NCBI RefSeq assembly: GCF_000696225.1
Contig: NZ_BAWN01000025.1
Coordinates: 1 to 35,080, forward strand
Direction: 5' to 3'
Origin: Serpentinimonas barnesii
Lineage (GTDB): Bacteria > Pseudomonadota > Gammaproteobacteria > Burkholderiales > Burkholderiaceae_C
Length of the DNA stretch: 35,080 nt
Shown here: positions 17,801 to 25,824 of the stretch, in pieces
How positions within the stretch are numbered: the stretch's first letter is position 1
How the letters are laid out: each line of letters begins with the position of its first letter
Position numbers and translations under genes: made by a program
The notes under the pieces: model-generated
What the model saw: the letters and a program-made list of their open reading frames with translations, nothing else
What the model was told of the DNA's origin: nothing
The model's database searches: none

Positions 17801-19889
17801 AATTTTGCTTACTTTGGCGCAGCAGCGGCGTTAGGGTGGCCGCAGGCATGGGCCGGCCGATCAAATAGCCCTGCAGTTGGTCGCAGTGGTGCAACTTGGT
17901 CAGAAAATCGCTTTGGGCTTGGGTTTCCACGCCTTCGGCCACCACCTCCAGCCCCAACTGGTGCGCCAATGCGATGGTGGCGGCGCAGATGGCGGCGTCG
18001 TTGCTGTCGGTTTCGATGTCGCGCACAAAGCCTTTGTCCACCTTCAGGCACTGGATGGGCAGGTGCTTGAGGTAGGCCAGCGAGGAATAACCGGTGCCAA
18101 AATCGTCGATGGCCAGCCGCACGCCCAAGGCGCGCAGGGCGCGCAATAACTCGATGGCCTGCGCTGGGTTGGTCATGGCCACCGATTCGGTGATCTCAAA
18201 CTCGATCTCATCTTCTTGCAGTGCAAAGCGCTCCAGCAAGGCGCGCACACTGGGCAGCAACTGGGCTGAGCGCAACTGATGCGCCGACAGGTTGGTCGAC
18301 ATCGACAGGCCCACAATGCCCGCGTCGCGCCAAGCCGCCAGTTGGCCGCAGGCCTGCTCCAGCACCCATTGGCCAATGGAGTCAATCAGGCCCGTTTCTT
18401 CGGCCAGCGGAATGAAGCTCAGCGGCGGCACCAGCCCGAGCCGCGGGTGGTGCCAGCGCAGCAGGGCCTCAACGCCGCTGATGCGCTGGCTTTTGGTGCA
18501 CCACTTGGGCTGGTAATGCAGTTCGAACTGTTGCGACGCCAAGGCTCCGCGCAGGTCGGTTTCGAGTTCGAGTCGGCGCTGCGCCTGCGCGTTGAGCTCC
18601 GCCTTGAAGTACTGCACCTGGTTGCGCCCCAGGTCCTTGGCGTGGTACATGGCGGCGTCGGCGTGCTTCATCAGCGTGGTGGCGTCGGTGCCATCCACTG
18701 GGTAAATGCTGATGCCGATGCTGGGGCTGGAGTGCAGCACGCGCTGGCCAATGAGGTAGGGCTGACCGAGGGAGGCCAAGATTTTTCCCACCACCGCGGT
18801 GGCCGCCAAATCTTCACTCAGCCCGGTGATGGCAACCACGAACTCATCGCCACCTTGGCGCGCCACGATGTCGGATTCGCGCACGCAGGCCTTGAGGCGC
18901 TGCGCGACCTCGACCAGCAACTCGTCGCCGACCTGGTGCCCCAGGGTGTCGTTGATGAGCTTGAAGCGGTCCATGTCGATGAACAGCAGCGCCACTTCGG
19001 TGCCGCTGCGCTGCGCCTGGTTCAGCGCTTGCTCCAGTGCGGCGCTCAAATGCAAGCGGTTGGGCAAGCCGGTGAGCGAGTCGTGGTAGGCGATGCGGCG
19101 GATGCGCTCCTCGGTGGCCTTTTGCTCGCGAATGTCAGAGAAGGTGGAGATGTGGTAGTCGATCTCGCCGTGTGGGTTGCACACCGTGGAAATGGTGACC
19201 AGGCGCGGCTCGGTGGCGCCGTTTTTGTGCCGATCCCACAGCTCGCCCTGCCAAAAACCCCGGTCTTTGATGGCGCGCCACATTTCGGCGTAGAGCGCGC
19301 GCGGGTTGCGCCCCGAGGACAGGATGCGCGGGTCCTGCCCGCGCACTTCCTCGGCGCTGTAGCCGGTCAGGCGCGTGAAGGCCGGGTTGGCTTCGATGAT
19401 GCAGTTGTCGCGGTCGGTGATGAGGATGGCTTCGCCGCTGTAGTCGAACACGTGCGCGGCCAGGCGCAACTGGCGCTCGTTGCGCTTGCGCGCCAGAATG
19501 TTTTTGACCCGTGCCCGCAGCACCGTGCCCACCACGGGCTTGGTGAGGTAGTCGTCGGCCCCGAGTTCCAGCCCGTCGAGCTGGGTTTGCTCGGAGGTGT
19601 CGGCCGAGACGAAGATCACCGGGATTTCGTGCGTGGTGTGGTCGGCACGAAGGTGGCGCAGCACCTCGATGCCGCTCATGCCGGGCATCATCACATCGAG
19701 CAAAATCAGTTCGGGGTGTTCGGTGCGTGCGATCAGATCCAGCGCCGCTTGGCCGCTGGTGGCGGTCTTGATGCGGTAATCGGCCTTGAGCAGCGCCGCC
19801 AACAGGTGCAGGTTGGTGGGTACGTCATCGACCAGCAACAGCAACGGTTTGGCGGGAGCCCGCGGGGCTTCGGGGTGCGGCTCACTCAT
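17799..19889 (-). CDS. Response regulator with REC-PAS-GGDEF-EAL (c-di-GMP turnover)
   Basis: This 696-residue cytoplasmic protein has a receiver domain (about 15-130, acceptor Asp65 in 'LILLDVMMPG'), a PAS domain (about 140-255, 'NCIIEANPAFTRLTGYSAEEV'), a GGDEF domain (about 265-430) and an EAL domain (about 445-690). GGDEF is intact at 346-350, with the inhibitory-site RxxD (RESD, 337-340) five residues before it. The EAL domain keeps 'GVEALLRW' (EAL at 474-476), 'EITES', 'IDDFGTGYSSLAYL', 'KVDKGFV', 'VVAEGVET' and 'LQGYLIGRPM'. It could therefore both make and degrade cyclic-di-GMP; the net direction is unknown. Start and upstream kinase stop overlap (ATGA), so the kinase phosphorelay very likely targets Asp65. 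Confidence 0.95.
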   Translation of the reverse strand: MSEPHPEAPRAPAKPLLLLVDDVPTNLHLLAALLKADYRIKTATSGQAALDLIARTEHPELILLDVMMPGMSGIEVLRHLRADHTTHEIPVIFVSADTSEQTQLDGLELGADDYLTKPVVGTVLRARVKNILARKRNERQLRLAAHVFDYSGEAILITDRDNCIIEANPAFTRLTGYSAEEVRGQDPRILSSGRNPRALYAEMWRAIKDRGFWQGELWDRHKNGATEPRLVTISTVCNPHGEIDYHISTFSDIREQKATEERIRRIAYHDSLTGLPNRLHLSAALEQALNQAQRSGTEVALLFIDMDRFKLINDTLGHQVGDELLVEVAQRLKACVRESDIVARQGGDEFVVAITGLSEDLAATAVVGKILASLGQPYLIGQRVLHSSPSIGISIYPVDGTDATTLMKHADAAMYHAKDLGRNQVQYFKAELNAQAQRRLELETDLRGALASQQFELHYQPKWCTKSQRISGVEALLRWHHPRLGLVPPLSFIPLAEETGLIDSIGQWVLEQACGQLAAWRDAGIVGLSMSTNLSAHQLRSAQLLPSVRALLERFALQEDEIEFEITESVAMTNPAQAIELLRALRALGVRLAIDDFGTGYSSLAYLKHLPIQCLKVDKGFVRDIETDSNDAAICAATIALAHQLGLEVVAEGVETQAQSDFLTKLHHCDQLQGYLIGRPMPAATLTPLLRQSKQN

Positions 19890-22867
19890 GGGGCGGGTGC
19901 GGCGGTGTGGCTGGCCGGTGGCGGCAACAGGGAGTCGATCAGGCGCAGCGCGCCGGGGTAGTCGAAATCATCTATTAATTGCAATAAACGCATGATAAGC
20001 GATTGCTGGGCGGGCAGGCTCGGTAGCAGTGCGGTCAAATCTTCGATCAGATTGTCGGGCGGCAGTTCGCCTTCGGCCAGCAGGGGGCGCAGGCCTTGCA
20101 ACACGGTTTGCAGGGCGGCTTCGGCGCTGTCTGGCGCCTGGGTTGCGGGCGTGGGTGCGGTGTATGCCGCAGGCACCGAAGCAGCGGTTTGATGCGCGCC
20201 ATCGGGGCCCTGTTCCAAGCCGGCAATGGCTGCCAGCGCGCGCTCCAGTTGCATCTCCAGCGCTTGCAGATCTGGTATGCGCTGGGCCTTGAGTTCGGCT
20301 TCTGCTTGCCGCGCCGCTTGCGCCAGTGCCAGCAGCCCCAGGTTGGCTGCCACCCCTTTGAGGCTGTGCAGTGGCCCGGCTGCGGCCTCCAGTTCGCCCA
20401 GCGCCAGCTCGTTGGCCAGCAGTTCCACGGTGCGGGTCTGCTGGTGCGCAAAGTCGCGCAGCAGCCGCAGCAGCAGCGGGCGCTGGCCGGCGCAGCGCTG
20501 CAAGGCGGCTTCGAAATCCAGCACCGCATCCGCCGCTGCGGTGGCTGGCGTGGGTGCCGAGGCAGCGGGTGGGCTCAGATGCGGCGGCAGCGCTTGCGCA
20601 GGCAAATGCGGTGCGGGCAAATGCTGCGCCAGCACACGCGCGAGTTCGGCCGGATCGATGGGCTTGGGCACAAAACCGTTCATGCCCGCATCCAGGCAGC
20701 GCCGGCGGTCTTCGTCGAACACGGCGGCCGACAAGGCGATGATGGGCACTGCCTGGCCTTGCGGCAGCGCACGCAACTGGCGCGCGGCTTGCAACCCATC
20801 GAGCACCGGCATGTGCAAATCCATCAGGATCAGATCGAAGGGCTGCGTGCGCGCCAGCGCCAGTGCCTGCTGGCCATCGTGCGCCAGGGTGACGCGGCAG
20901 CCGAGCCTTTCGAGCAGGCCTTGGGCCACTTGCTGGTTCAAGGGGTTGTCTTCGGCCACCAGCACGCGGGCCGACTGAAAGTGCAGGCTCGTGTGTTCGG
21001 GCAGCGCACACCATGAGCCCGGGCTGGCCAAGGCGTGGCCACTCAAGGCGTTGAGCAGCACCGAAGGCAGCACCGGTTTGCGCAGCACGGCCAGCGCTGG
21101 AATATCGCCCAGCGCCTGCAGCAGTGGCTCGCCATCGTGGGCGGTGACCATCAGCGTGGCCGGTGCCTGGCCGTAGCGCTGCGGATGGGAGGCGATGCGG
21201 TGCAACAGCTCGACGCCGTCCATGCCGGGCATTTTCCAGTCCAGCAACAAGGTGCCAAACGGGCTGCCGGCCGCCTGCGCCGCCGCCAACAGATCCAGCG
21301 CCTCGGGGCCGCTGGCGGCGCAGGCGTGCTCAATCTGCCAGGCGGTGAGTTGGGTGCTGAAGATGGCGCGTGCGCTTTCTTGGTCGTCCACGATCAGCAC
21401 CTTGAGGCCCAGCGCTTGCGGCTGCACGGCGGGCGCGGTTTGCGCCGAGGTGCTGGCGAGCGGAACTTCAAAGCTGAAGGTCGAGCCTTGGCCCAGCGTG
21501 CTGCGCACGCCGATCGAGCCGCCCATGAGCTGCACCAAGCGCTGGCAGATCGCCAGCCCCAAGCCAGTGCCACCATAGCGGCGCGTCACGCTGCTATCGG
21601 CCTGCATAAAGGGCTGGAACAGTTGCGCCGCCACGGTTTCGCTCATGCCGATGCCGGTGTCGCTGACCTCGAAGCGAACCATTAAGCGGCCATCGGCGGG
21701 CTGCTGCGGGCCGCTGGCGCGCACCCGCACCGTAACCACACCGCGCTCGGTGAACTTGATGGCGTTGCCCACCAAGTTGACCAGCACCTGGCGCAGGCGC
21801 AGCGGGTCGCCGAGAACCTCATTGGGCAGGTCCGGCGCCAAGTCGACCAGCAGTTCGAGGCTTTTCTCGGTCAAGCGGCTGCTAAACAGGTCGCTCACAT
21901 CGCGCAGCACCTGCTCGATGGAGAAGGGAATGTGCTCCAGTTCGAGCCGCCCGGCGTCGATTTTGGAAAAGTCTAGGATGTCGTTGAGCAAGCTCAGCAG
22001 CGAGCGGCCCGAGCGCAGCACCATGTCGAGCATCTGGCGCGGGCGCTCGGGCAGGTTTTGGTCGCGCACCAGTTGCGTCAGGCCCAGCACGGCGTTCATG
22101 GGGGTGCGGATTTCGTGGCTCATATTGGCCAGAAACTGCGATTTGGCGCGGTTGGCGGCCTCGGCCTCGAACTTGGCCTGCGTCAAGGCGGCCTTGTGCT
22201 GCTCCACCTCGTGGGCGGCGCGGTCGAAAGCGGCGGCAAAATGGGCCAGTTCGTCACGGCCTTGCAGGTCGGCGCGCACCCCAGTCTGGCCTTGGCCAAA
22301 GGCCTCGATGGCCAAGCGCAACTGGCGCGCACGCGTTAGGTGCAGCCGCACGAAATACCGAAACACCGCCTGCGAGCAAATCAGCGAGAGCAGCAGCGCC
22401 AGCAGCAGGGCCAGCAGCACGTAGGGGGCCGAGTCTTCGAGCGTGGTGGTGCTCATTTGGATCGACAGGCGGCCCAAGCTGCGGCCACCCAAGGCGATGT
22501 CGGATTCAATCAGAGCGGGCGCCAGCCAGCCGTGCCGGCGCTGCCCAAACTCGGCCAGCACGAAGTGGTCGTCTTGGTGCACCCGCACAAAACCAATGGC
22601 CTCGTGCGCCTGGGTGGCGGCGAGCAAATCGGACATTTGGGCAAAATCACGCTCCAGCAGTGGCGTCTGCAGCGCCAGCGCCAGCGTGCTGGCCAAGGTC
22701 TGGGTTTGCTGCTGCTCCAAGCGCTGCGCGTGCAGCACGAACACGGTGGCAGCGGCCACGGCCATGAGCAGGGTGGCAGACCCCACCACCAGCGCAACCA
22801 GCAGCGCAAACTGGGTTTGCAAGCTGGCGGGAAAGCGCGCGCGCTGCGTTTGAAACCAATTAGACAT
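19886..22867 (-). CDS. Hybrid sensor histidine kinase (HAMP-HisKA-HATPase-REC-REC-HPt)
   Basis: This 993-residue inner-membrane kinase has a membrane helix at 21-45, a periplasmic loop of about 100 residues, and a second helix at 149-170. A HAMP-like linker, then HisKA with His251 ('[14 protein letters not shown]'), HATPase with 'GNAIKF', 'DTGIGM' and 'GGTGLGLAI', receiver 1 (Asp543), receiver 2 (Asp683 in '[13 protein letters not shown]') and an HPt domain with His834 ('[12 protein letters not shown]') follow. All phosphorelay residues look intact. I prefer the ATG at 22867 to the TTG at 22891; neither has a clear Shine-Dalgarno. The upstream gene encodes a periplasmic binding protein, the likely ligand-sensing partner; the downstream c-di-GMP enzyme is the likely output. 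Confidence 0.95.
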   Translation of the reverse strand: MSNWFQTQRARFPASLQTQFALLVALVVGSATLLMAVAAATVFVLHAQRLEQQQTQTLASTLALALQTPLLERDFAQMSDLLAATQAHEAIGFVRVHQDDHFVLAEFGQRRHGWLAPALIESDIALGGRSLGRLSIQMSTTTLEDSAPYVLLALLLALLLSLICSQAVFRYFVRLHLTRARQLRLAIEAFGQGQTGVRADLQGRDELAHFAAAFDRAAHEVEQHKAALTQAKFEAEAANRAKSQFLANMSHEIRTPMNAVLGLTQLVRDQNLPERPRQMLDMVLRSGRSLLSLLNDILDFSKIDAGRLELEHIPFSIEQVLRDVSDLFSSRLTEKSLELLVDLAPDLPNEVLGDPLRLRQVLVNLVGNAIKFTERGVVTVRVRASGPQQPADGRLMVRFEVSDTGIGMSETVAAQLFQPFMQADSSVTRRYGGTGLGLAICQRLVQLMGGSIGVRSTLGQGSTFSFEVPLASTSAQTAPAVQPQALGLKVLIVDDQESARAIFSTQLTAWQIEHACAASGPEALDLLAAAQAAGSPFGTLLLDWKMPGMDGVELLHRIASHPQRYGQAPATLMVTAHDGEPLLQALGDIPALAVLRKPVLPSVLLNALSGHALASPGSWCALPEHTSLHFQSARVLVAEDNPLNQQVAQGLLERLGCRVTLAHDGQQALALARTQPFDLILMDLHMPVLDGLQAARQLRALPQGQAVPIIALSAAVFDEDRRRCLDAGMNGFVPKPIDPAELARVLAQHLPAPHLPAQALPPHLSPPAASAPTPATAAADAVLDFEAALQRCAGQRPLLLRLLRDFAHQQTRTVELLANELALGELEAAAGPLHSLKGVAANLGLLALAQAARQAEAELKAQRIPDLQALEMQLERALAAIAGLEQGPDGAHQTAASVPAAYTAPTPATQAPDSAEAALQTVLQGLRPLLAEGELPPDNLIEDLTALLPSLPAQQSLIMRLLQLIDDFDYPGALRLIDSLLPPPASHTAAPAP

Positions 22868-22942
22868 CGGCGCGGGCAGCGGTTGGTGCAAGGGGTGGCG
22901 GAAAGCGGTGAGCGGTCAGCGACTGACTGCTGCAGCGGGGGC

Positions 22943-23815
22943 TCATGTACCGCCTTGCGCCAACAAGCGGTACAACTCGACCACCAGCGGATCGACCTGG
23001 GCCAATTCCGGCCCCACGGGCAGCAAGCCTTGGTGTCCCAGCTCCTGCACAAAGGCGCGTCCAACCGGTTGCTGGTTGGCAAATTGCAGCAGCGCCGGAG
23101 CCAGCGTGGGGGCTAGGTGCGCCAGCCTAGGGCTTAGCAGATAGACCACGGCCGAGAGCGCGGCGGGCAGTTCGCGCATCACTTGCAACTGCGCCGCCAC
23201 GGCGGGGTCCACTTGGCGCAGCGCCGTGAGCGAAACCACGGCCGCTTGCGCTTGCCCGAGCAGCACCAGTTGCATGGCATTGGCGTGGCTGCCCGCAATG
23301 CGAACCTGCACATCGGTGCCGGGGCGCAGGCCGTTGTCGCGCAGAAAGCGCATGCCGATCACGGTCAGGGTGGCCAATCCGTCAGAGACGGCCACAGTTT
23401 GGCCGCGCAGGGCGTTCAGGTCCGTGATGGGGGCCCCGCTGCGGCGCGTCACCAGCACCGGTTGCAGCGGGGCCTGGGTGCGCGCCAGTGGCAGATAGGC
23501 AAACTGGCGCTGCGCGATGCGCGAAAAAATCAGCGCATCGGCGGTGAGGTCGTAATCGTGGCGGCGCAACATGTCAAGGTGCGCGGCGTAGTCTGGGGCC
23601 AAATGAAACTGCACCGGGGTTTGCAACTGGCGCTCAAAAAAAGCCCGCACCGGCTCGAACAGCACCGCCAGACGCCGCGCTGGCAAGTAGGGCACGACGC
23701 CAAAACGCAGCGGGGTGGCGGCGCTTTGGGCGCGCAGCGGCAACACAGCCGAGGCAGCCAAGGCGGCAGCCAGCTTGAATTGCTCACGTCGTTGCATCAT
23801 ACGAACTTGCACCAT
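22943..23815 (-). CDS. PhnD-like periplasmic binding protein, likely sensory partner of the kinase
   Basis: The 290-residue product resembles the phosphate/phosphonate-type binding proteins (PF12974): 'LRFGVVPYLPARRLAVLFEPV' (split here at 'PYLP'), 'VQFHLAPDYAAHLDMLRR', 'YDLTADALIFSR', 'LRGQTVAVSDGLATLTVIGM', and 'LGQAQAAVVSLTALRQ'. The N-terminus has a signal peptide with an 'RREQFKLAAALAAS' stretch that is Tat-like but shifted from consensus; cleavage is likely near residue 30. Starts at 23800 or 23797 are equally possible. No permease or ATPase gene is adjacent, which argues against transport and for sensing. It is 75 bp ahead of the kinase. The ligand is unknown, and the family name should not be read as phosphonate binding. 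Confidence 0.85.
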   Translation of the reverse strand: MVQVRMMQRREQFKLAAALAASAVLPLRAQSAATPLRFGVVPYLPARRLAVLFEPVRAFFERQLQTPVQFHLAPDYAAHLDMLRRHDYDLTADALIFSRIAQRQFAYLPLARTQAPLQPVLVTRRSGAPITDLNALRGQTVAVSDGLATLTVIGMRFLRDNGLRPGTDVQVRIAGSHANAMQLVLLGQAQAAVVSLTALRQVDPAVAAQLQVMRELPAALSAVVYLLSPRLAHLAPTLAPALLQFANQQPVGRAFVQELGHQGLLPVGPELAQVDPLVVELYRLLAQGGT

Positions 23816-24026
23816 CAGGGCTGAAAACGCAGATCCACGATCGCCAACGGGGAACGCAAGGGCAACGCTGGCCCAGCGCTTGGTTCATCTCGCCGCCTAG
23901 GGAAAAGAGGGAAATAGGTCAGACAGTTTAGCATGCCCCCCAAGCGTGCGCTGCGGTCAGGCTGTAGCCTAGGGGCAGCGGCCTAGGGGGCAGAGCGGCA
24001 CCCGCACCCGCTGTCCGCGCCCGCCT
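23816..24026. other. Intergenic region upstream of the sensory operon
   Basis: This 211-bp gap must hold the promoter of the binding-protein/kinase operon and the end of the pterin operon. I find no clear -10/-35 pair and no hairpin with a T-run. A short direct repeat, GCCTAGGGGCAG / GCCTAGGGGGCAG, lies around 23967-23994. No gene is supported. Confidence 0.5.
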
Positions 24027-24413
24027 TCACCACTGCCCGCTCTCGATCCGAATGGCCACTTCGCAGTCGTCAAAAATTTCGAGCTTGGCGATGCGCACCC
24101 GCACCCCGATCACGCCCGGCAGCCGCAGCAGGCGCAGCGCCAGCTTGCCGATCAGGCTCTCCAATAGGTTCACGTGCTCGGCGGTGCACTCGTCGATGAT
24201 GATCTGGCGCACCTTGCGGTAGTCGAGCACGTGGCTGATGTCGTCGTCGTGCGGCTGCAGCGGCTGCGTGCCCTGGTTGAGATCGGCATCGACGCGGATG
24301 GGCTGCGGGCTGCTGCGCTCGTGATCGAGTATGCCTAGGTTGGCGTCAAAGCACAGGCCGGTGAGGGTGAGGATTTGGGTGCCGGCGTGGGCGGCGTGGG
24401 CGGGGGGGCTCAT
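24027..24413 (-). CDS. FolB-family protein, FolX-like (dihydroneopterin-phosphate epimerase type)
   Basis: This 128-residue member of the dihydroneopterin aldolase superfamily shows 'LGILDHERSSPQPIRVDADL' (Glu32), 'VLDYRKVRQIII' (Tyr65) and 'VRVRIAKLEIF' (Lys110). True FolB usually has Lys-Pro at the active site, whereas E. coli FolX, as I recall it, has Lys-Leu and 'NYR.V'. This protein has Lys-Leu and 'DYRKV', so a FolX-like role (epimerising dihydroneopterin triphosphate towards dihydromonapterin) is my preferred reading. A second aldolase cannot be excluded. The ATG at 24413 overlaps the folB stop (ATGA). Last gene of a three-gene pterin operon. Confidence 0.8.
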   Translation of the reverse strand: MSPPAHAAHAGTQILTLTGLCFDANLGILDHERSSPQPIRVDADLNQGTQPLQPHDDDISHVLDYRKVRQIIIDECTAEHVNLLESLIGKLALRLLRLPGVIGVRVRIAKLEIFDDCEVAIRIESGQW

Positions 24414-24850
24414 GCTTGGGGGGTCCCTTGGCGCTCGGCTTTGGTATGAAAGACCTCGACGCCCACGCTCTCGCAATCGGGGTAGACGTCAGGCTTGCAG
24501 GTTGATAGGCGCACCGCCTGCACGCCGGGGTGCGCCAGCAGGCGCTGGGCCAAGTCGTCGCACAGGGTTTCTTGCAGGCCGATCGGGCCTTGGGCGAGGC
24601 GCTGCGCCACCACGGCGCGCACGAAGTCGTAGTCCACCACTTCGTCGATCTGATCGCGCAAGGGGGTGGTCTGGGCATAGGGCACGTACAGATCGACGTC
24701 GATCCAGAGCCGCTGCGGGGCCACTTGCTCGAAGTCGTGGATGCCGATCTGGGCCTGCACCTCGAGGCGGCGCAAAAACAGCTTGCGGCAGTGGTGCAGG
24801 CTGGGCGGGGGCGCGTCGGGGCGTGCAGCGGGGGCGGTGCGGGTATTCAT
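24410..24850 (-). CDS. folB: Dihydroneopterin aldolase
   Basis: FolB splits 7,8-dihydroneopterin into 6-hydroxymethyl-dihydropterin and glycolaldehyde in folate synthesis. The 146-residue protein has 'LRRLEVQAQIGIHDFEQ' (Glu41), 'VDYDFVRAVV' (Tyr74) and 'RLSTCKPDVY' with Lys119-Pro, matching the catalytic set of true FolB. An N-terminal stretch of about 20 residues (Ala/Pro-rich) precedes the fold. The start at 24850 overlaps the SDR stop and its stop overlaps the next start, both ATGA. It differs clearly from the FolX-like paralogue that follows. Confidence 0.9.
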   Translation of the reverse strand: MNTRTAPAARPDAPPPSLHHCRKLFLRRLEVQAQIGIHDFEQVAPQRLWIDVDLYVPYAQTTPLRDQIDEVVDYDFVRAVVAQRLAQGPIGLQETLCDDLAQRLLAHPGVQAVRLSTCKPDVYPDCESVGVEVFHTKAERQGTPQA

Positions 24851-25677
24851 GGGTGTGCAGCAAGCCATTGATCGACGGCGAACATCACGTCCTGGTTCAG
24901 GGGCACGAGGTGTTGGCCGTTGTCCACGCACAGCGTGGTGCCGCAGATGGAAGGGGTTTCGGCCATGAAGAGGCAGGTTTTGGCCACGTCTTGCGGGGCT
25001 ATGGGTTGGCGGCGCAGGTTGATGCGGCTGGCCAAGTGAAAATTTTCCGGGCTCTGCGGCCCGCTTAGGTACAACAGGCCGGGTGCGACGCCGCACACGC
25101 GCACCGTGGGCGCCAGTGCTTGGGCTTGCAGGGCGACGGCGCGCTCCAGCGCCTGTTTGGACAGGGTGTAGGAGAAATAGTCGGGGTTGAGGTTGTAGAC
25201 TTTTTGATCCAGGATGTGGATCAGGCAGGGGCTGGGGGCAGACCCGGTCTGTGGTTGGGCTTGGGCGCGGGCCTGCAGCGGCTGTGGCGCGGTGACGGCT
25301 TGCTGCTGCGCCAGCAGTTGACCCAGCAGCAACGGCGCCAGCAGGTTGACCTGCAGTTGCCGCAAGGCCTGATCGGGTTTGAAGTCCAGCCCGGTGTCGG
25401 GCTCGAACAGGGCCGCGTTGTTGACCAGCGCCTGCAGCGCCCCGCCGTGGGCGGCGATGTGATCCATCATGGCGCGCAAGGCGCTTTCGTCGCCCAGTTC
25501 GGCCGCAATCAGCTCGATGCGCAAGCCCTCGGCCTGCAAGCGTGCTTGCAAAGCCTGTGCTTGCGCAGCCGAGCGGTGGTAATGGCACCAGACCTGCCAG
25601 CCCGCGCGCGCAAAGCACTGCACCAGTTCGGCGCCCAGGCGTTGCGCGCCGCCGGTGATGAGCACGCGCCGGCTCAT
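24847..25677 (-). CDS. Short-chain dehydrogenase of the pteridine reductase (PTR1/FolM) type
   Basis: The 276-residue SDR has the NADPH-binding motif TGGAQRLG at 8-15. This fits TGX3RXG of pteridine reductases rather than the usual TGXXXGXG. The catalytic set is Asp157, Tyr170 and Lys174 ('ILDQK' and 'YTLSK'), with Asp in place of the usual Ser and 13 residues before Tyr, as in PTR1 and FolM. 'NNAALFEPD' (86-94) is the SDR NNA motif. The first gene of the operon with folB and the FolX-like gene, so reduction of dihydromonapterin or a related pterin is likely. The ATG at 25677 gives the Rossmann start. The segment 125-150 is a Gln/Ala/Pro-rich insertion. Confidence 0.87.
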   Translation of the reverse strand: MSRRVLITGGAQRLGAELVQCFARAGWQVWCHYHRSAAQAQALQARLQAEGLRIELIAAELGDESALRAMMDHIAAHGGALQALVNNAALFEPDTGLDFKPDQALRQLQVNLLAPLLLGQLLAQQQAVTAPQPLQARAQAQPQTGSAPSPCLIHILDQKVYNLNPDYFSYTLSKQALERAVALQAQALAPTVRVCGVAPGLLYLSGPQSPENFHLASRINLRRQPIAPQDVAKTCLFMAETPSICGTTLCVDNGQHLVPLNQDVMFAVDQWLAAHP

Positions 25678-25727
25678 GGCTGGCCCCCGGCGACGGCGCC
25701 GCTTGGGTCGGCGAAAAAAGCGGGAAA

Positions 25728-25743
25728 ATCGGCCAAGGCCGAT
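25728..25743. promoter_or_regulatory. Perfect 7-bp dyad between divergent pterin and methyltransferase genes
   Basis: ATCGGCC and GGCCGAT flank a central AA. A 2-base loop disfavours an RNA hairpin, so a DNA operator is more plausible. It lies 50 bp from the SDR start and 81 bp from the methyltransferase start. No regulator is identified, and GC-rich DNA makes chance possible. Confidence 0.35.
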
Positions 25744-25824
25744 GTGGGCGGTTGGGGTGGGCGGCCGCCAGCACATCCGCCAGAACCCCTTCCCAGGCGG
25801 CCAAACAGCGCTTTTCTGCATCTC

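Noticed and set aside
18279-19961. 560-residue plus-strand frame opposite the GGDEF-EAL gene
   Set aside because: Antisense shadow; long open frames are common opposite GC-rich genes. No ribosome-binding site or recognisable domain.
22943-23815. Reading the binding protein as part of a phosphonate importer
   Set aside because: No permease or ATPase gene is adjacent; a sensor kinase follows instead, so a sensory role fits better.
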